From contig CM019825.1 in NCBI GenBank assembly GCA_009763385.1, positions 23,080,278 through 23,144,277 on the forward strand: 64,000 bases of DNA. The letters are read 5' to 3'. The translations under genes were made by a program, and so were the position numbers. This document shows positions 1 through 12,503 of this stretch, in pieces. Every line of letters begins with the position of its first letter. The stretch's first letter is position 1. Below the pieces are notes generated by a model, which was not told the origin of the DNA, ran no database searches, and worked only from the letters and a program-made list of their open reading frames with translations. The stretch is from Coix lacryma-jobi var. lacryma-jobi. Lineage: Eukaryota > Streptophyta > Magnoliopsida > Poales > Poaceae.

Positions 1-2159
1 GGTCCAGCGACCGGTATACTCACCAGTGAGGTACTCTCCGAGGCCAAGGTCCGGTACCCGCACATCCAAAAGCTACTATACGGCATCATCGTCACGAGGC
101 GCAAACTCCAGCACTACTTCCTCGCTCATCCGTGACGGTGGTGTCGTCCTTCCCCCTCTGAGAGATCGTCAACAATCGGGAGGCTACGGGGCGCATCGCC
201 AAGTGGTCCGCTGAACTAATGGGGGAGACCATCACCTATGCCCCGCGAAAGGCCATCAAGTCGCAAGCGTTGGCGGACTTCGTTGCTGAATGGACCGACA
301 CTCAGCTCCCGCCGGCACAGATTCAAGCCGAGCTCTGGACCATGTACTTCGATGGATCCCTCACGAAGACGGGGGCGGGAGCAGGCCTGCTCTTCATGTC
401 ACCCCTCGGAGTACACGTGCGCTACCTGCTACGCTTGCACTTCCCCGCCTCCAACAACGTCGCCGAGTACGAGGCCCTCGTCAACGGGCTGCGCATCGCC
501 CTCGAGCTCAGGGTCCGACGCCTCGACGCCCGAGGAGTCTCGCAGCTCGTCGTCAACCAGGTTATGAAGGCTTCAAGCTGCATCGATCCCAAGATGGAGG
601 CATACTGCGGGGAGGTGCGCAAGCTGGAAGACAAGTTTTACGGCCTCGAGCTCAACCACGTAGCTCGGAAATATAACGAGGCCGCAGACGAGCTGGCAAA
701 GTTGGCGTCCACGCGCGGCACGGTACCGCCAGACGTCTTCTCGAGGGACGTCTTCGAGCCGTCCGTCGAAATCGACCCGGGGGCTGGCACCTCGACGCCA
801 CCCCTCGAGCAAGACACGGGGCTCGACTCTCAACGCCACCCCTCGAGAAGGACCCCTCGACGTCCGCAGAGGCGATGCAGGTCGACGCACACGCCTCTTT
901 GTCATCACGGCCCCTCGACTGGCGGACGCCCTACCTCGACTACCTGACGCGAGGCGAGCTACCAGAAGACAAGACGGAGGCCCGACGCATCGCTCGGAGG
1001 GCCAAGACCTACGTCATCTACGGCGACGAACGGGAGCTATACCGACGAAGTCCGACTGGAATCCTTCAACGCTGCATCCCACTCGAGGAAGGGCGCAAGC
1101 TCCTCGACGATATGCATTCGGGGGCTTGCGGCCACCACGCAGCGCCGAGGGCCCTGGTTGGCAACGCCTTCCGACAAGGCTTCTATTGGCCGACCGCCAT
1201 TGGGGAAGCCAAGCGTTTGGTCCAAGCATGGCACGGGTGTCAATTCTACGCCAAGCAAACGCACCAGCCCGCACACGCCCTGCAGATGATCCCAATCACT
1301 TGGCCATTTGCCGTTTGGGGGCTCGACCTCGTGGTCCCCTCAAAAGGACAAGTGGAGGGTACACACACATGCTCGTGGCCGTCGACAAGTTCACCAAGTG
1401 GATCGAGGCTAAGCCGATAGGAGACCCCACCTCCGAGAGGGCTGTCGAGTTCATCGCCAACATCATGTACCGGTTCGGGGTGCCTAATGTCATCATCACC
1501 GACAATGGCACCCAATTCACGGGCAAAAAGTTCACCAACTTCTGCGATGACAACAACATTCGCGTAACCTGGGCCTCGGTCGCATACCCCCAATGCAACG
1601 AGCAGGTCGAGCGCGCCAACGGCATGATACTCCATGGGCTGAAGCCGAGGCTGTTCAAGACCCTCAAGAATTTCGGAAAGGGGTGGGCTATAGAACTCCC
1701 CTCGGTGCTGTGGGGCCTCAGGACTACGCCGAGTCGGGCCACCGGGTTCACTCCGTTTTTCCTAACCTACGGCGCCGAGGCCGTCTTACCTACGGACCTC
1801 GAGTACGGCTCACCTCGACTTCGAGCCTACAACGAGCAAACCAGCGACGAAAGGCTCGCCAACGCCAAGGACCAGCTCAAGGAGGCCCGTGACGTGGCGC
1901 TCATCAACTCTGCACGCTACCAGCAAACACTTCGATGCTACCACGACAAGCACGTGCGCAGAAGGGACCTGGCGGTGGGGGACCTCGTGCTTCGACGACT
2001 GCAAGATAATCGAGGGCGCCATAAGCTCACCCCTCCGTGGGAAGGCCATACACCGTGGCCGAAGTGCTCAAGCCAGGCACATACAAGCTCTATGACGACC
2101 AAGGCAGGATCCTGGCGAACGCGTGGAACATATCTCAGCTACGTCGCTTCTACCCTTAA
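1..2159 (+). pseudogene. Ty3/gypsy pol remnant: RNase H and integrase
   Basis: The read covers the end of the RT/RNase H linker (a YPHIQKLLYGI-like stretch near 60-100), an RNase H domain (about 340-760, beginning MYFDGSLTKTGAGAG, with NVAEYEAL), an H2C2 zinc-binding region (about 1110-1250, HSGACGHH followed by a paired-Cys segment), and the integrase core. The core shows GLDLV near 1320, DNGTQF near 1501 and NEQVERANG near 1600, supplying the D, D and E of the catalytic triad. The C-terminal part ends with a QLRRFYP-type tail and a stop at 2157-2159. Reading frame changes are needed near 130, 220, 900, 1355 and 2045, so this is a broken copy. Normal role: integrase inserts the cDNA and RNase H removes the RNA template strand. 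Confidence 0.9.
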
Positions 2160-2647
2160 AGGCCCGAGGCCTTGTTCATTTTATCACTTTATACAAACAT
2201 GTCAAAATGAATGAACAAACTCGTGCATTATCGTTCGTGTTGCTTCGCATCTTAAGGTAGCCTCGACCCTGCCTAGCTCAGGGTCGAGCCTCCCTCGGGG
2301 GCTGACAAGGGGGTAAACGCCCCCCAGACTCCGGAAAAAAGCGTGTTTTCTTTTCAAAAATTTGACCCTCGTCTCGACTCGCGCCTCGAGTGAACTAGCG
2401 ACGTCTAAATCTTAAAGTACCTCGAGCCTCCAAGGTCGGGGGGCGTCGACGTAGACGGCCACCTACGCCCCCGGGCTACGGTGCCCTACCTACGCCCCCC
2501 TCGAGGGGCTCGCGACGTATCGAAGGAACACAGACTAAGTTAGCAGAAACTCGAGCTTGCGACAAAGAGAAGCGGTCAAACGCATTTGAAAAGAAAACAA
2601 CTCTTTTCATAAACAAATCACATATACATTCGGGTCTCGACGTACCC
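2160..2647. other. Non-coding spacer of gypsy element A
   Basis: GC-rich spacer between pol and the antisense gene. It has short cctcga/ctcgag-rich repeats and runs of C and G around 2310-2330 and 2450-2500. No coding potential is convincing on either strand. Confidence 0.6.
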
Positions 2648-5306
2648 TCATTTATAAATTCTTACAAGGGCCTCGACGCCCAAATTTGGCACGCAGGCCT
2701 CAGTCCTCGTCGGTGCGGTACTCCTCCCGAGGTCCACGATGGCAGAGTCGACCTCGACGCCCGAGCTCGAAGGAGGAGGGCTCCCGACACCGCTGCTGGC
2801 GTCAGGAGGCAGCACGTCCTCCTCGAAGATCTTCGCGAGCGACGTCCCCGGCCTCTCCATCTTCTCCAAAATCTTGTCGACACGGCGGTTGTTCCACTCC
2901 TCATCCTTCCCCTCGATCTCGATGAAGCCATTCGCGACAACGTGGACCGGGAAGCGGAAACCAGAGCGAACAACCGCGAGCGTCTGCTTGACGCCGTGAT
3001 GGAGAGCTTGCCGGACACGGTCCCGCGCGGCTGCATCGAAGAAGCACAAGGCGTCGACCAAGGCGTCGCCCCGAGCCATTGCACCTTCTGCCGCGGTCAT
3101 AGGAGGAGCACCCCACATGGGGCCAAGCCGGTCGAGAGATGAGCGAGCCCGCTCCGCCACCATCGTCTCATCTTGGAGTTGGTCCAAGAGAGCCTGGTTC
3201 ATCCCGCGGAGCTCCTCAACCGTCTTCTCGACCCCTGCGCAACAAACAAGGAAGAGTGAGACGGCGGCGTAACAAAAAACTTCGAGACCCAAACAAGAAA
3301 GAACAAGGTGTAAGCCTCACCGTCGCAGTGTTGCCCCAGGGCGGCGAGGTCGCTGGTCAGGCCCTCAGCACGCCGCTCCAGCCTGCGGGAGGGCGACCGT
3401 ACACCCTCGTGCTGACGTCGTGGCGCTCGCCCCGGCGCAGGCTCCGGGACCTGCTCCGGCGACCGCGCTGGTGGTCGCGCCTCCCGCGTCCGCTTCTGCG
3501 TCCCGGTGGCGGTGCGGCGATGGACTCCGGGGACGCTCGCGCCCCTGGTCACGAGACGCTCGGGGGCTCCCTCCCCGACGCTCGTGATGGCGCGGGCTCG
3601 ACGCCTCTTCTTGGCGCCCGCCCCTCGCGGGCTCGACGGCGCCCTTGACGGCTCACGGGGGTCGGGCCCAAAAACCTTCTCAACATGACGACCGCCTCTC
3701 GAGGCCCGACCCCCTCTCGAGACCCCCCGTCTGGGCTGACGCGGGGGCGGCCTCCGTTGGCGCTGTGGCGGAGGCGCTCCGGGTCCGGGGCTTCCTTACG
3801 ACCAGGGGCGCATCCGGCGCGGAGCTCGACGGACCTCGGGCCCCCGACGAGGCAGGGATCGGCGCCGCCTTCCGCGGCTGCGTCCCGCGCGACCCTTTTG
3901 TCGGTGTGGACCTCCAGTGTACCCTCCTGCACAGAGGAGCGGTCAGCCCTGCCATCGACGAGCCCCGCGCGCATCAAGCGCGCATCCATCCCCTCGTCGT
4001 CGCCCTCCTCCTCATCGCCACTCTCCTCCTCCGAGCTCGAGGAGCTCAGCTCGGGGGACCCGTCCCCAGGCTGACGGTTACGACGAGCCTTCGCCAGTCT
4101 CTGCTCCCGAGCTAAGCGACGCAAGTTTTTATCTTTCTCTTTCTTCTTTTTGGCATCCTTGCTCTCTTTGTCCTTCTGAGCAGAGAGGCGCCTCACCTGA
4201 GAATCCGCGGCGTCCTCCCTCACCGGGGGCTCGACGCGCGAAGTGAATGCCCCTGAAGAAAGAAGAAGCATGATGAGACAAACCACAAGACGGATGCAAA
4301 CGGATCGAAGTAGGAAGAAGGGGGAGGAGGCTCGAGATAGCTCGACTCGAGGTAGGCTTACCAGGTCAAGACACCCCTCGTCGGGTGCCATCGCAACCAG
4401 GTTGGAGAGTTCAGGGACGAACGACCCCTGGATCGTGATCGACACCCGGGAGACGCCCTCGTTCTGGGACAGCCTCTCTTCGGCCATCCTCGAGCGGTTT
4501 GAGCGCCTCGAGCTGAGCCTGCGGGCCCATCTCGTGCATAAGAAGGGGGCGGTCCGCCAGCGGAAGAACTCTTCGCTGGTGGAACGCCCAAATGACCGCT
4601 TGCACGGTCAGCTTCTTCTCGTCCACCAGCGTCTTCATCATCTCCATCAGCGGGGCCAGGTGGCGTTGCCTGTCCGCCGCAACGCCCCAGGTCCACTTCT
4701 CCGGGCGTCGAGTAAGGACCCTGCCGGTGTACTGCAGAAGGAGGCCACCTTCGTTCCGCAGATAGAACCAATGGTCGTCCCATCCGGCCTGGTTGGTGGA
4801 AAGCTTGTATCGCAGGTACTCGCGGGGGACATTGGCCGACGAGGTCCCCGCCCTCGCGGTGATGGCAAGGGAGCCCATGCGCACGGGCCGCCTCCCGCTG
4901 GGCTTCAGGGACTTGATGAAGAGCTCGCCCCGGAAGAGATGGACGAACATCTCCCAGTGCGGCTCCATCTTCAGGTACCCCTCGCACACCGCGGCGAATA
5001 TGGCGGCGTGCGAGATGGAGTTGGGGGAGAAGTGTTGCAGCTCCACCTCGAAATGGTGGGCCAGCCCTCGCAAGAAGCGGCTCGGCGGACGCCGAGCCCC
5101 ATACGGTGGTAGCGCGTGAAGCTCACCACGTACCCCTCCGGCGGGTGCGGCTCCCGGTGCTCCGCCGACGGGATAACCCACCATGCGGGTCCCTCCTCCG
5201 GGTTGGGGCGCAGAAGCCCCTGGGCCACCAGCGAGTCCATTTCGCTCGGCGTCACCTTCGACGGGCTCCAGTCCTCGGCCGGCAGCATCTGTGTCTGGGC
5301 GGCCAT
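2648..5306 (-). pseudogene. Antisense gene of the gypsy element (putative gypsy-type transposon domain)
   Basis: Read on the minus strand from 5306. It starts MAAQTQMLPAEDWSPSKVTP, followed by a conserved region (about 5184-4411) containing FLRGLAHHFEVELQHFSPN and a WTWGVAADRQ-like segment. This matches what I know of the plant 'putative gypsy type transposon' domain that sits antisense inside grass Ty3/gypsy elements. An acidic/Ser-rich and Lys-rich middle (about 4245-3900) and a coiled-coil-like last exon (3237-2648, VEKTVEELRGMNQALLDQL) follow. Plausible introns are 4357-4256 (GTAAGC donor, CAG acceptor) and one ending just before 3237. Frame jumps near 5090 and 4490 break this copy. Its function is not known to me. 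Confidence 0.75.
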
Positions 5307-6619
5307 GACGGTGGCGCGGCGCGGATCCGAGCAGCGGACGGGCGGCCGGAAATCCCCAATCGACTAGCTCGAAGGAGAGGGCGCGTAAAGGCTACAGCGG
5401 CGGCGAAGGCAAAGGCAAAGTAAAAGGTTCTTTTTCCCCTCTTTCGATATTTATAGGGGGAAATCCAGACGGGCGGGATCTCCCACGACATAAAAAGGTA
5501 ACCGAATGCATTCAATGCGCCCACCTAACCACGTCTCGAGCCGGATGCAGGGTACACGCGTTACCTCTCCATTCGCTCCACTACCCGGGCCCGCCACGAC
5601 CGTCGCTCCGGCTTCGCGCCCGCCGCTCTCCCCGACGATTTCCGCCTAAAAAGGCATGCCCAACGGGCAGAAGGATTCCCAGACGACGGAGGCTTCTTCA
5701 TAAAGGTAAAAACGGGCCCCGGCCCTAAGTCTCGAAGCAGCGAAGGCTGGCCCTCGAAAGGGGTTCGACAGCCGGCTTCGAGCACCCGAGTCAGGGACAC
5801 CAAGGGGCGCCACTCGCGGCATTACTCGAGGGCCGAGCCCTCGAGGCCCCTGACGTGTATCCAAGGCGGGGAGCTCGACGTGCAGTGAGATCCCCTCGGA
5901 GGGAGGCATCGAGCCACCGGGTCCTATCGAATGGACCCGGCACTCCTGCAGACTGAGCCCCCATGCTTTATGAGACCGCCTCCGGGCCACAGTCGACCCC
6001 TAACGAACGGGGCACGAGCTCTCACTTGGATTCCCCGTTACCAGCTCACCGGGAACCTCGATACTCGCCCACTCGGGGTAGTACGAGGCATCCCCTCTCG
6101 CATCCGATCGAAAGGACTCGCGGGATGACAAGCCAGGGCAATCGGCATGCCGGACAGCTCGAGGAGCCGGCCAGTCGGTTCAGCCTGGCACCCCTCGACG
6201 AAAGAGGGTCTAATAACTCGAGCAGTTGCGACTAATCTTTTTCCTTTGTGTGAGCATGAGATTTTCAGGCTCCGGACGAACGCCCCTCCGAGCCGGGCCT
6301 CGGGTGGAGTTCCCCACGACAAAGAAGAAAGGCGCGCCCGGCAGGCGGAAGGTTTCCCATCGACAGAGGTTTCTTCAAAAGGATCCAAAACTCGGGGAAT
6401 CGACACTCCAACACCACTAACACTCGCAAAAGCCCACGAGGGAGTTCCAACCACTCCCCCGTGGCCTCGGGGGCTACACCACGGGTGTCGCTCGCGCGAC
6501 ACCCATGGAATCAACACGGCTAAACCCCCTCGAAAACCAACACAGTCAAAGTCCTCAAAAACCCAGGTCAAAGAGCCCCTGCTCGAGTGCAACCACTCAA
6601 ACAAGGGCTCGGGGGCTAC
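5307..6619. other. Spacer with leader of the antisense gene and polypurine tract
   Basis: No convincing coding region. This stretch would contain the promoter and leader of the antisense gene, read leftwards. At its right end, 6605-6619 is a purine-rich tract (gggctcgggggctac) directly abutting the LTR, as expected for the plus-strand primer of reverse transcription. Confidence 0.6.
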
Positions 6620-6664
6620 TGTCGGTGGTACAAAAAAGGGGTACCCCCAATCAACGCACACACC

Positions 6665-6960
6665 CGAACGCTCCGTCTCCGTCTCGCCGAGCCCTCCCAG
6701 CCAGGCCTCGGGCGAACGCTCCGTCTCCGTCTCGCCCGAGCCCTCCCAGCAAGGCCTCGGGCGAACGCTCCGTCTCCGTCTCGCCCGAGCCCTCCCAGCA
6801 AGGCCTCGGGCGAACGCTCCGTCTCCGTCTCGCCCGAGCCCTCCCAGCCAGGCCTCGGGCGAACGCTCTGTCTCTGTCTCGCCCGAGCCCTCCCAGCAAG
6901 GCCTCGGGTGAGCACGATCGCTCTCCGTCTCACTCGAGCCCTCCAAGCCTCGGGCGAACA
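6665..6960 (+). repeat. 49-bp tandem repeat in LTR U3
   Basis: About five near-identical units starting cgaacgctccgtctccgtct begin at 6665, 6713, 6762, 6811 and 6860; the first unit lacks one base. A degenerate partial unit runs to about 6960. The units lie upstream of the LTR TATA box, where transcription-factor binding repeats are common. Confidence 0.9.
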
Positions 6961-7578
6961 CGCCCCCATACCTCGAGCCTTAACGCGCGGACCTCGAGCT
7001 GCACAGACAGCTGTACCAGCCCATACCACGCATTTAATGCCTTCACCACTCTACTCCGGTCATGTCCACTAGTGCACAGCATGTACCACAGTGACTCGGT
7101 GTAAAGGTCAAGTCTCGTTTTCACCACAAGCATGGGCAAAAGGGCACCAGTACAGCACTGTTCGGCCATGCCAGACACTGTAACCCCTCGAGGCCGGCTA
7201 CGCGCTCCTCGAGCCCTGCACTGTCACACCTCGAGGCCGGCTCCGCGCCCCTCGAGCCCCCGTGGCACCACCTCGAAGCCGGCTCCGCGCCCTTCGAGCC
7301 CTAACTACTTTCGTGCTATTGGAGGACAGGTACCCCAAGACCCGGAGGGACCCCGCCGCGTACTGTACATTCGGGATGGGTGCTGTACGGCTCCCGCCTT
7401 GTCGCGCCACCACGTCCGCGCCCAGTATTTGAGGCCACGACCCAAGGACGCCTCAACAGCGACGATCACATCGGCTCCAGTGGCCCCGACAAGACAGAGT
7501 TCCTACCCTTCTCCGTATGGGGCACCATACGCCCCGACACCTGTAATCCTTTCATGTAACCCTGGCCTTCCCTTGCTC

Positions 7579-7587
7579 TATAAAAGG
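7579..7587 (+). promoter_or_regulatory. TATA box of the gypsy A LTR
   Basis: The sequence tataaaagg lies about 285 bp before the LTR end, in a position suited to the U3/R boundary. It is the only strong TATA match in this LTR. Confidence 0.7.
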
Positions 7588-7864
7588 GGACACTAGGGCC
7601 CTCACTCAGGGGAGGAACACGACACACGAGTCCACACACAGGCACGAGTCCGGACTCCGATCCACGCTCACTGAGCTTGTATTCTCCCCTGTACAAGCAC
7701 TTAGGTGCAAGAAATACAAGAACATCCCCCCCCCCGCTGGACGTAGGGCCTTCTTTGCCCGAACCAGGATAAATCCTTGTGTCCCCTTGCATCACCATCC
7801 AGGAAGAGAAGCACGCGATCATATTACTCGTTGGTGTGATACCCCCGGGTACGAAACACCGACA

Positions 7865-8029
7865 CCATGGCCTAAGGCCATATGATGGGTATATATATAC
7901 CTACACCACCAAAACTAGTGAATGGAGATCTAAAACTAGCCGTTATGACCAGCAAAGTACAAAACCTTCGCGCTGTGGATTTTATGCATAATTTCATGGA
8001 ATTTTTATAGCCTGGTAAAATAGCACATG
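7865..8029. other. Junction segment between gypsy elements A and B
   Basis: AT-rich 165-bp segment with a tatatatata run near 7891. It is not recognisably coding and probably belongs to decayed element B. Confidence 0.4.
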
Positions 8030-9634
8030 TCACCTCATTTCAGGATGATAGTTAATGTTCAGATCATAATCCTTGATCAATTCCATCCATCTTCGCTGGC
8101 GAAGGTTCAGATCTGGTTGTGTGAAGATGTACTTCAGGCTCTTATGACCAGTGTATATCTCTGTCTTCTTGCCCATCAGATAGTGCCTCTAAATCTTCAG
8201 AGCATGAACAACAACTGCTAACTCCAAATCATGAGTGGGATAATTAACCTCATGCTTCCTGAGCTTCCTCGAGGCATAAGCAATCACATGGCCTTTTTGC
8301 ATGAGAACACATCTAATGCCTTGTCGAGAGGCATCACAATAGATAGAGAAATTCTTCTGTACATCGGGCATGACGAGGATAGGAGCAGAAGTCAATCTTG
8401 TCCTCAATTCTTCAAAACTAGCTTGACATTCAGGAGTCCATACAAATTTGGCACCCTATTCTAATAGCTTTGTCATGGGCTTCGTGATCTTGGAGAATCC
8501 TTCAAAGAATCTGCGATAATATCCAGCCATTCCTAGGAAACTTCGGATCTCACTTGCATTCTCAGGTGCTTTCCAGCTCAATATATATCTCCTACCTTGC
8601 CTAGGTCAACAAAGACTCCTCCTTCAGAGATAACATGTCCCAAGAATGAAACTTCCTTTAGCCAGAACTCACATTTACTCAGCTTCACATATAGCTGATA
8701 TTCCGTGAGCTTCTGCAATACCAATCTCAAATGTTCTTCATATTCTTCTTCATTCTTCGAGAACACTAGAATATCATCAATGAATACCACGATGAACTCA
8801 TCCAAATATTCCATGAAGACCTTGTTCATCATGTACATGAAGTAGGGTGGAGCATTAGTTAATCCGAAAGACATCACTGTGTACTCGTAAATCCCGTAAT
8901 GAGACACAAAAGCTATCTTTGGAATATCAGATTCCTGAATCTTCAGCTGATGATAGCCTAATCTCAGATCAATCTTGGAAAATACATGGGCACCCTTCAT
9001 CTGATCAAACAGATCATCAATGCCAGGAATAGGGTACTTATTCTTGATGGTGGATGTGGTAATCAACGAACATTCGTCTGCCTCCATCTTTCTTTGGGAC
9101 AAAGATAATAGGGGCTCCCCAAGATGATGTACTGGGATGAATATACCCCTTTTCTAAGAGCTCATGGATCTGCTCCTTCAGCTCTGCAAACTTGTCAGCA
9201 TCCATTCTATATGGTCTTTTATAAATAGGTGTAGTGCTAGGAACTAGATCAATGGAAAACTCAATCTCTCTATATGGTGGCATACCTGGCAACTCATCAG
9301 GGAAAACATCAGGAAACTCCTTGACCACTCAAATGTCCAGGATTACAACTGCTTGATTGATCTGGGCTTCTCCGATCATTTTGGACAGTTCTTGATATTC
9401 AACCTTGGTGCCATTGGGGTGCTCTATTGTGATCATCTTGTGGGCACAATCAATCATCCCATGATATCTGCATAACCAATCCATACCCAGAATGATATCC
9501 AGTCCTTGAGACTCCAGGACGACAAGGTGAGAAGGGAAAACTACACCCCTTATAACATTTCTCCTCCAGGATATTTCCCTAACAACTTGTTTTTTAGCAA
9601 AGTCTTAGACAGGTTGCATCTTGATATGCATGGT
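8030..9634 (-). pseudogene. gypsy B pol remnant: protease end, reverse transcriptase, RNase H
   Basis: On the minus strand a protease C-terminal part with ILGMDWLCRYHG (about 9490-9450) is followed by a reverse transcriptase (9330-8580: [45 protein letters not shown], the [11 protein letters not shown] catalytic Asp pair, and FLGHVIS). An RNase H domain with [18 protein letters not shown] and [14 protein letters not shown] follows (8407-8189), continuing to about 8030. A frameshift lies near 9050, several stops lie between 8580 and 8407, and the Trp expected just after HALKI reads as a stop. Confidence 0.9.
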
Positions 9635-11240
9635 TGAAAGCCCTAGTTTGGTTTTGGTTAATTGATGAAACCTATTGCACTAACCGTATGCTTAAGTGTG
9701 TATGGGATAGGTTGGTCCAACACCAAGTGATGGAGCTAGATGGATGGTGATGTCCACATGATGGTGATCAAGGGCTCTAATGCTTGGAAAAGAAGAAAGA
9801 GAAAAATTAAATGGGCTAGAGGCAAAGGTATATACATAGGGTAATTTTTGTTTTGGTGATCAAGACACTATAGAGAGTGTGATCACATTTAGAATTGATA
9901 GTCATACTATTAAGAGGAGTGGAACTCATTTGTGAAATACGGTTATCAAAGTGCCACTAGATGATCTACACTTTGCATGTGCATTTAGTTCTAGTGTGTG
10001 CTAACTTCCCTTGAAAAAGTGTTTGGTAATTGCTAACTCATGTACACAAGTGGTGGAAACTTGGTGGAGTTAACACATTTGCACAAGAGATGAGTGGAGA
10101 TTGATTCTGTGCTCTCTGAGAAGCATTAGACGCTGATCTGATGAGCATCGGACGCTAGGGGAAGCGTCCGATGGCAAACCCTAGCTAGGTTGTGCTGATA
10201 GAGTGACATCAGACGCTGCGGCGGACGCTGGGAAAACACTGCTCCAGCGTTTGATGCCTATGATGTGTCTTAGAGTTAGTCTCAGGGGAGCATCGGACGC
10301 TGGGGAGTGTCCGATGTGGCTGCATCAGACGCGTCCGATGTGTCCAGCAGCTCTCTGGACACCCATGGGATGCTGGCCCTATAGCGTCCGATGTGGCTCG
10401 GGCGGTGCGTCCGATGTGAGCGCGACTAGCCGTTGTGATTTCTACAAGTCATCGGACGCTGGACCGGTGAGTGCAATGCAGCGTCCGATGCAACATTAAC
10501 ATTGCGGGGCACTTGGTGATTGTGTTTTCCTACGAATTTCTCTTATTATTCTTGGTGTTTGCCGACACTTAGATGGCTTGGAGCAGCGAGGATCGTTGAG
10601 AGGAAGGTGGTGATTGTTAATTTCCGGCTTCGATCGGTGATTTGTGAGGGGTTTCTTGTGCCTTCCTCGCGGGAGATCGCAAAAGGTAACTCTAGTGGAT
10701 TGCTCATGGCTTGTGGATCCCCATCTTGTGGTGTGGTTGTGCGGCACCCTATTGAGGGTTTTGCGTGTGATGCCAATTAGCTCGTAAACCTCCAAGTGGG
10801 TGAATCGCTACAACGAGGACGTAGCTTGCCGACAAGCAAGTGAACCTCGGTGGAAAAATCTTTGTCATATTGTCTCCGAGGATTTCTTTTGACATCTATT
10901 GTGTTCATCTCTTGCCACGTCGATATACTATCTCTATCGCTTGTATCTACTTTGCTTTGTTGTTGCAAGTAATATTTGTATCTATTTGTTGCTAGTTACT
11001 TTGATCATTGTGTAGAGTAGCAAATATACGTGTTTATATTGCTCACATAGTTGCAATCTAGCAACCTAGCCATTGTGTGATATAGAGATCATAGTTACCT
11101 AGAATTGTGAATAGGTGGCTTGCTATTGACTTAGAGCTAGCGCTGATTGTGCTTCGCCATTTAGTTTACTAACAAAGTTGTTTTGTGTTATTGTAGAATT
11201 TTATTAGGCTATCCACCCCCTAGCCATTTAGGACCTTTCA
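9635..11240 (+). repeat. Solo LTR, copy 1, inserted in the gypsy B protease
   Basis: It begins TGAAAGCCCTAG and ends GACCTTTCA, 1606 bp, flanked on both sides by atggt (9630-9634 and 11241-11245). TG...CA ends with a perfect 5-bp duplication are the signature of LTR-retrotransposon integration; no internal region or second LTR is present, so it is a solo LTR. A cluster of CATCGGACGCT-type motifs, many in inverted pairs, fills about 10120-10495. The 3' end shares the attcaccccct-type stretch seen in the other copies. Confidence 0.85.
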
Positions 11241-12503
11241 ATGGTGTTGATATGAATGAATGCAAAGCTCCAGAATCGAATAACACAGTAATAGGATGAG
11301 AATCAATGAAGAACGTACCAATCACCACATCAGGAGCCTCCTGAGCTGACTCCAGAGCCACATCGTTCACCTTCCCATGCCTGAAGTTCTGGTCATCATT
11401 CCTGTTCTAGTTCTGTTTCTGAGGTGTTGGTGGAGCCTGCTGCCGGTTTGGGCACCGGTTGGCCAGGTGACCCATCCGATGGCACTTGAAGCAAGGGCCA
11501 AGTTGTCCTGCCCCCCTGTGCTGGACGGGGCTGCTGAGGGGCTGGAAGAGCCAGGCGGGGCGTCTGGTTCTATTAAGGCTGATGCTATTGCTCAGGCAGA
11601 GCCCGATATTGTTGTGGGTGTTGCCTGTACTGTTTTGGTGGCTGCTGGTACTGCGTGGGAGCTGGTCCAGGCGAGGTGTAGCGGGGACGAGTGGTGCTGC
11701 CCCTAGAAGGACATCTTCCTCTTGCGATCAGCTTCAAGGCCCTTCCTTTCTTTGAAAGAAAACGATGTCGACCAACTTCTTGTACAACGAATAACGAATA
11801 TTCATTGGAGGAGAGTGCATTGCGAAGCCCTGGGTGAGGACTATGCCGGAAGCAATCTTGTTTCTTCTCATCTATGTCGACGTCGCCTGGGGCATAGCAA
11901 GACAACTCTGTGAACTGAGTGAAGTATTCACGCACAGTCATTGAGCCCTGCCTTAGGTCCTGGAACTCCCAACGCTTCACCTTGATCTCGACGGATGGTA
12001 CATACTGGTCGTGGAGGGCTTTGCGAAACTCCCACGGGTGATGGAAGTAGCATCTTCATGTGCGGTGGTGTAGGCGGACCACCAGTTCTTCGTCGGGCTC
12101 TAGAGCTGGTGCGCGGCGTAGAGGACCTTGTCGCGGCCCTCGCAAGAAGCAAGCTTCAACTTGCTCTCAATGGTCTCAAGCCAGTCATCTGCATCCATCG
12201 ACTCGACTGCATGCCCAAAGACATGATGGTGAGTCATCATGAACCTACTGGGGGAATCCTCCTGTCAGGGTGGCGGTGGAGGTGGTGTAGCTTGGGCAGC
12301 CTGAGCCATCTGCTGCATGTGTTGCATCATCTAGGCCATGTTCTGCATCATCTCGTTCTGCATGGTCGCCATATGTATTGGATCGTACTATGCCACAGGA
12401 TGCGGGGGTGGAGGAGGTTGGTTGTCATTCTGCTCATTGCCTCCAGTATTTCTTCCTCCTGGTGTTGTCCATTTGGTGTAATTCCAGAGTAAGGGCGAGA
12501 CAT
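11241..12503 (-). pseudogene. gypsy B gag and start of protease
   Basis: Minus strand, start codon at 12503-12501 (MSRPYSGITPNG). The capsid-like part (11980-11585) includes FQDLRQGSMTVREYFTQF and ELSCYAPGDV, typical of retrotransposon gag. A Pro/Gln-rich linker leads to a CCHC zinc knuckle (CFKCHRMGHLANRC, about 11500-11450). The protease begins with VLFDSGALHSFIS, the catalytic D-S-G-A being encoded by 11277-11266. The frame is interrupted, and the solo LTR follows immediately. Gag packages the element RNA; the protease would process the polyprotein. Confidence 0.85.

Larger units (their letters stand above)
1..7864 (+). mobile_element. Ty3/gypsy LTR retrotransposon, 3' part (element A)
   Basis: The order RNase H, integrase, long spacer with an antisense gene, polypurine tract and 3' LTR identifies the 3' part of a large plant Ty3/gypsy element; its 5' LTR, gag and most of pol lie outside the window. 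The coding part has several frameshifts, so the copy cannot encode its own enzymes. Elements with an antisense gene between pol and the 3' LTR are known from grasses (the Grande type in maize is one example). The 5' target duplication cannot be checked here; the five bases after the LTR are ccatg. Confidence 0.9.
6620..7864 (+). repeat. 3' LTR of gypsy element A
   Basis: The LTR starts TGTCGGTG at 6620, right after the polypurine tract, and ends CACCGACA at 7864, giving an 8-bp terminal inverted repeat and a length of 1245 bp. U3 carries a 48-49-bp tandem array (6665-6909) and three copies of a cctcgaggccggct-type unit (7185-7305). A TATA box (tataaaagg, about 7579-7587) marks the likely promoter, so R should begin near 7610. 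Confidence 0.9.
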
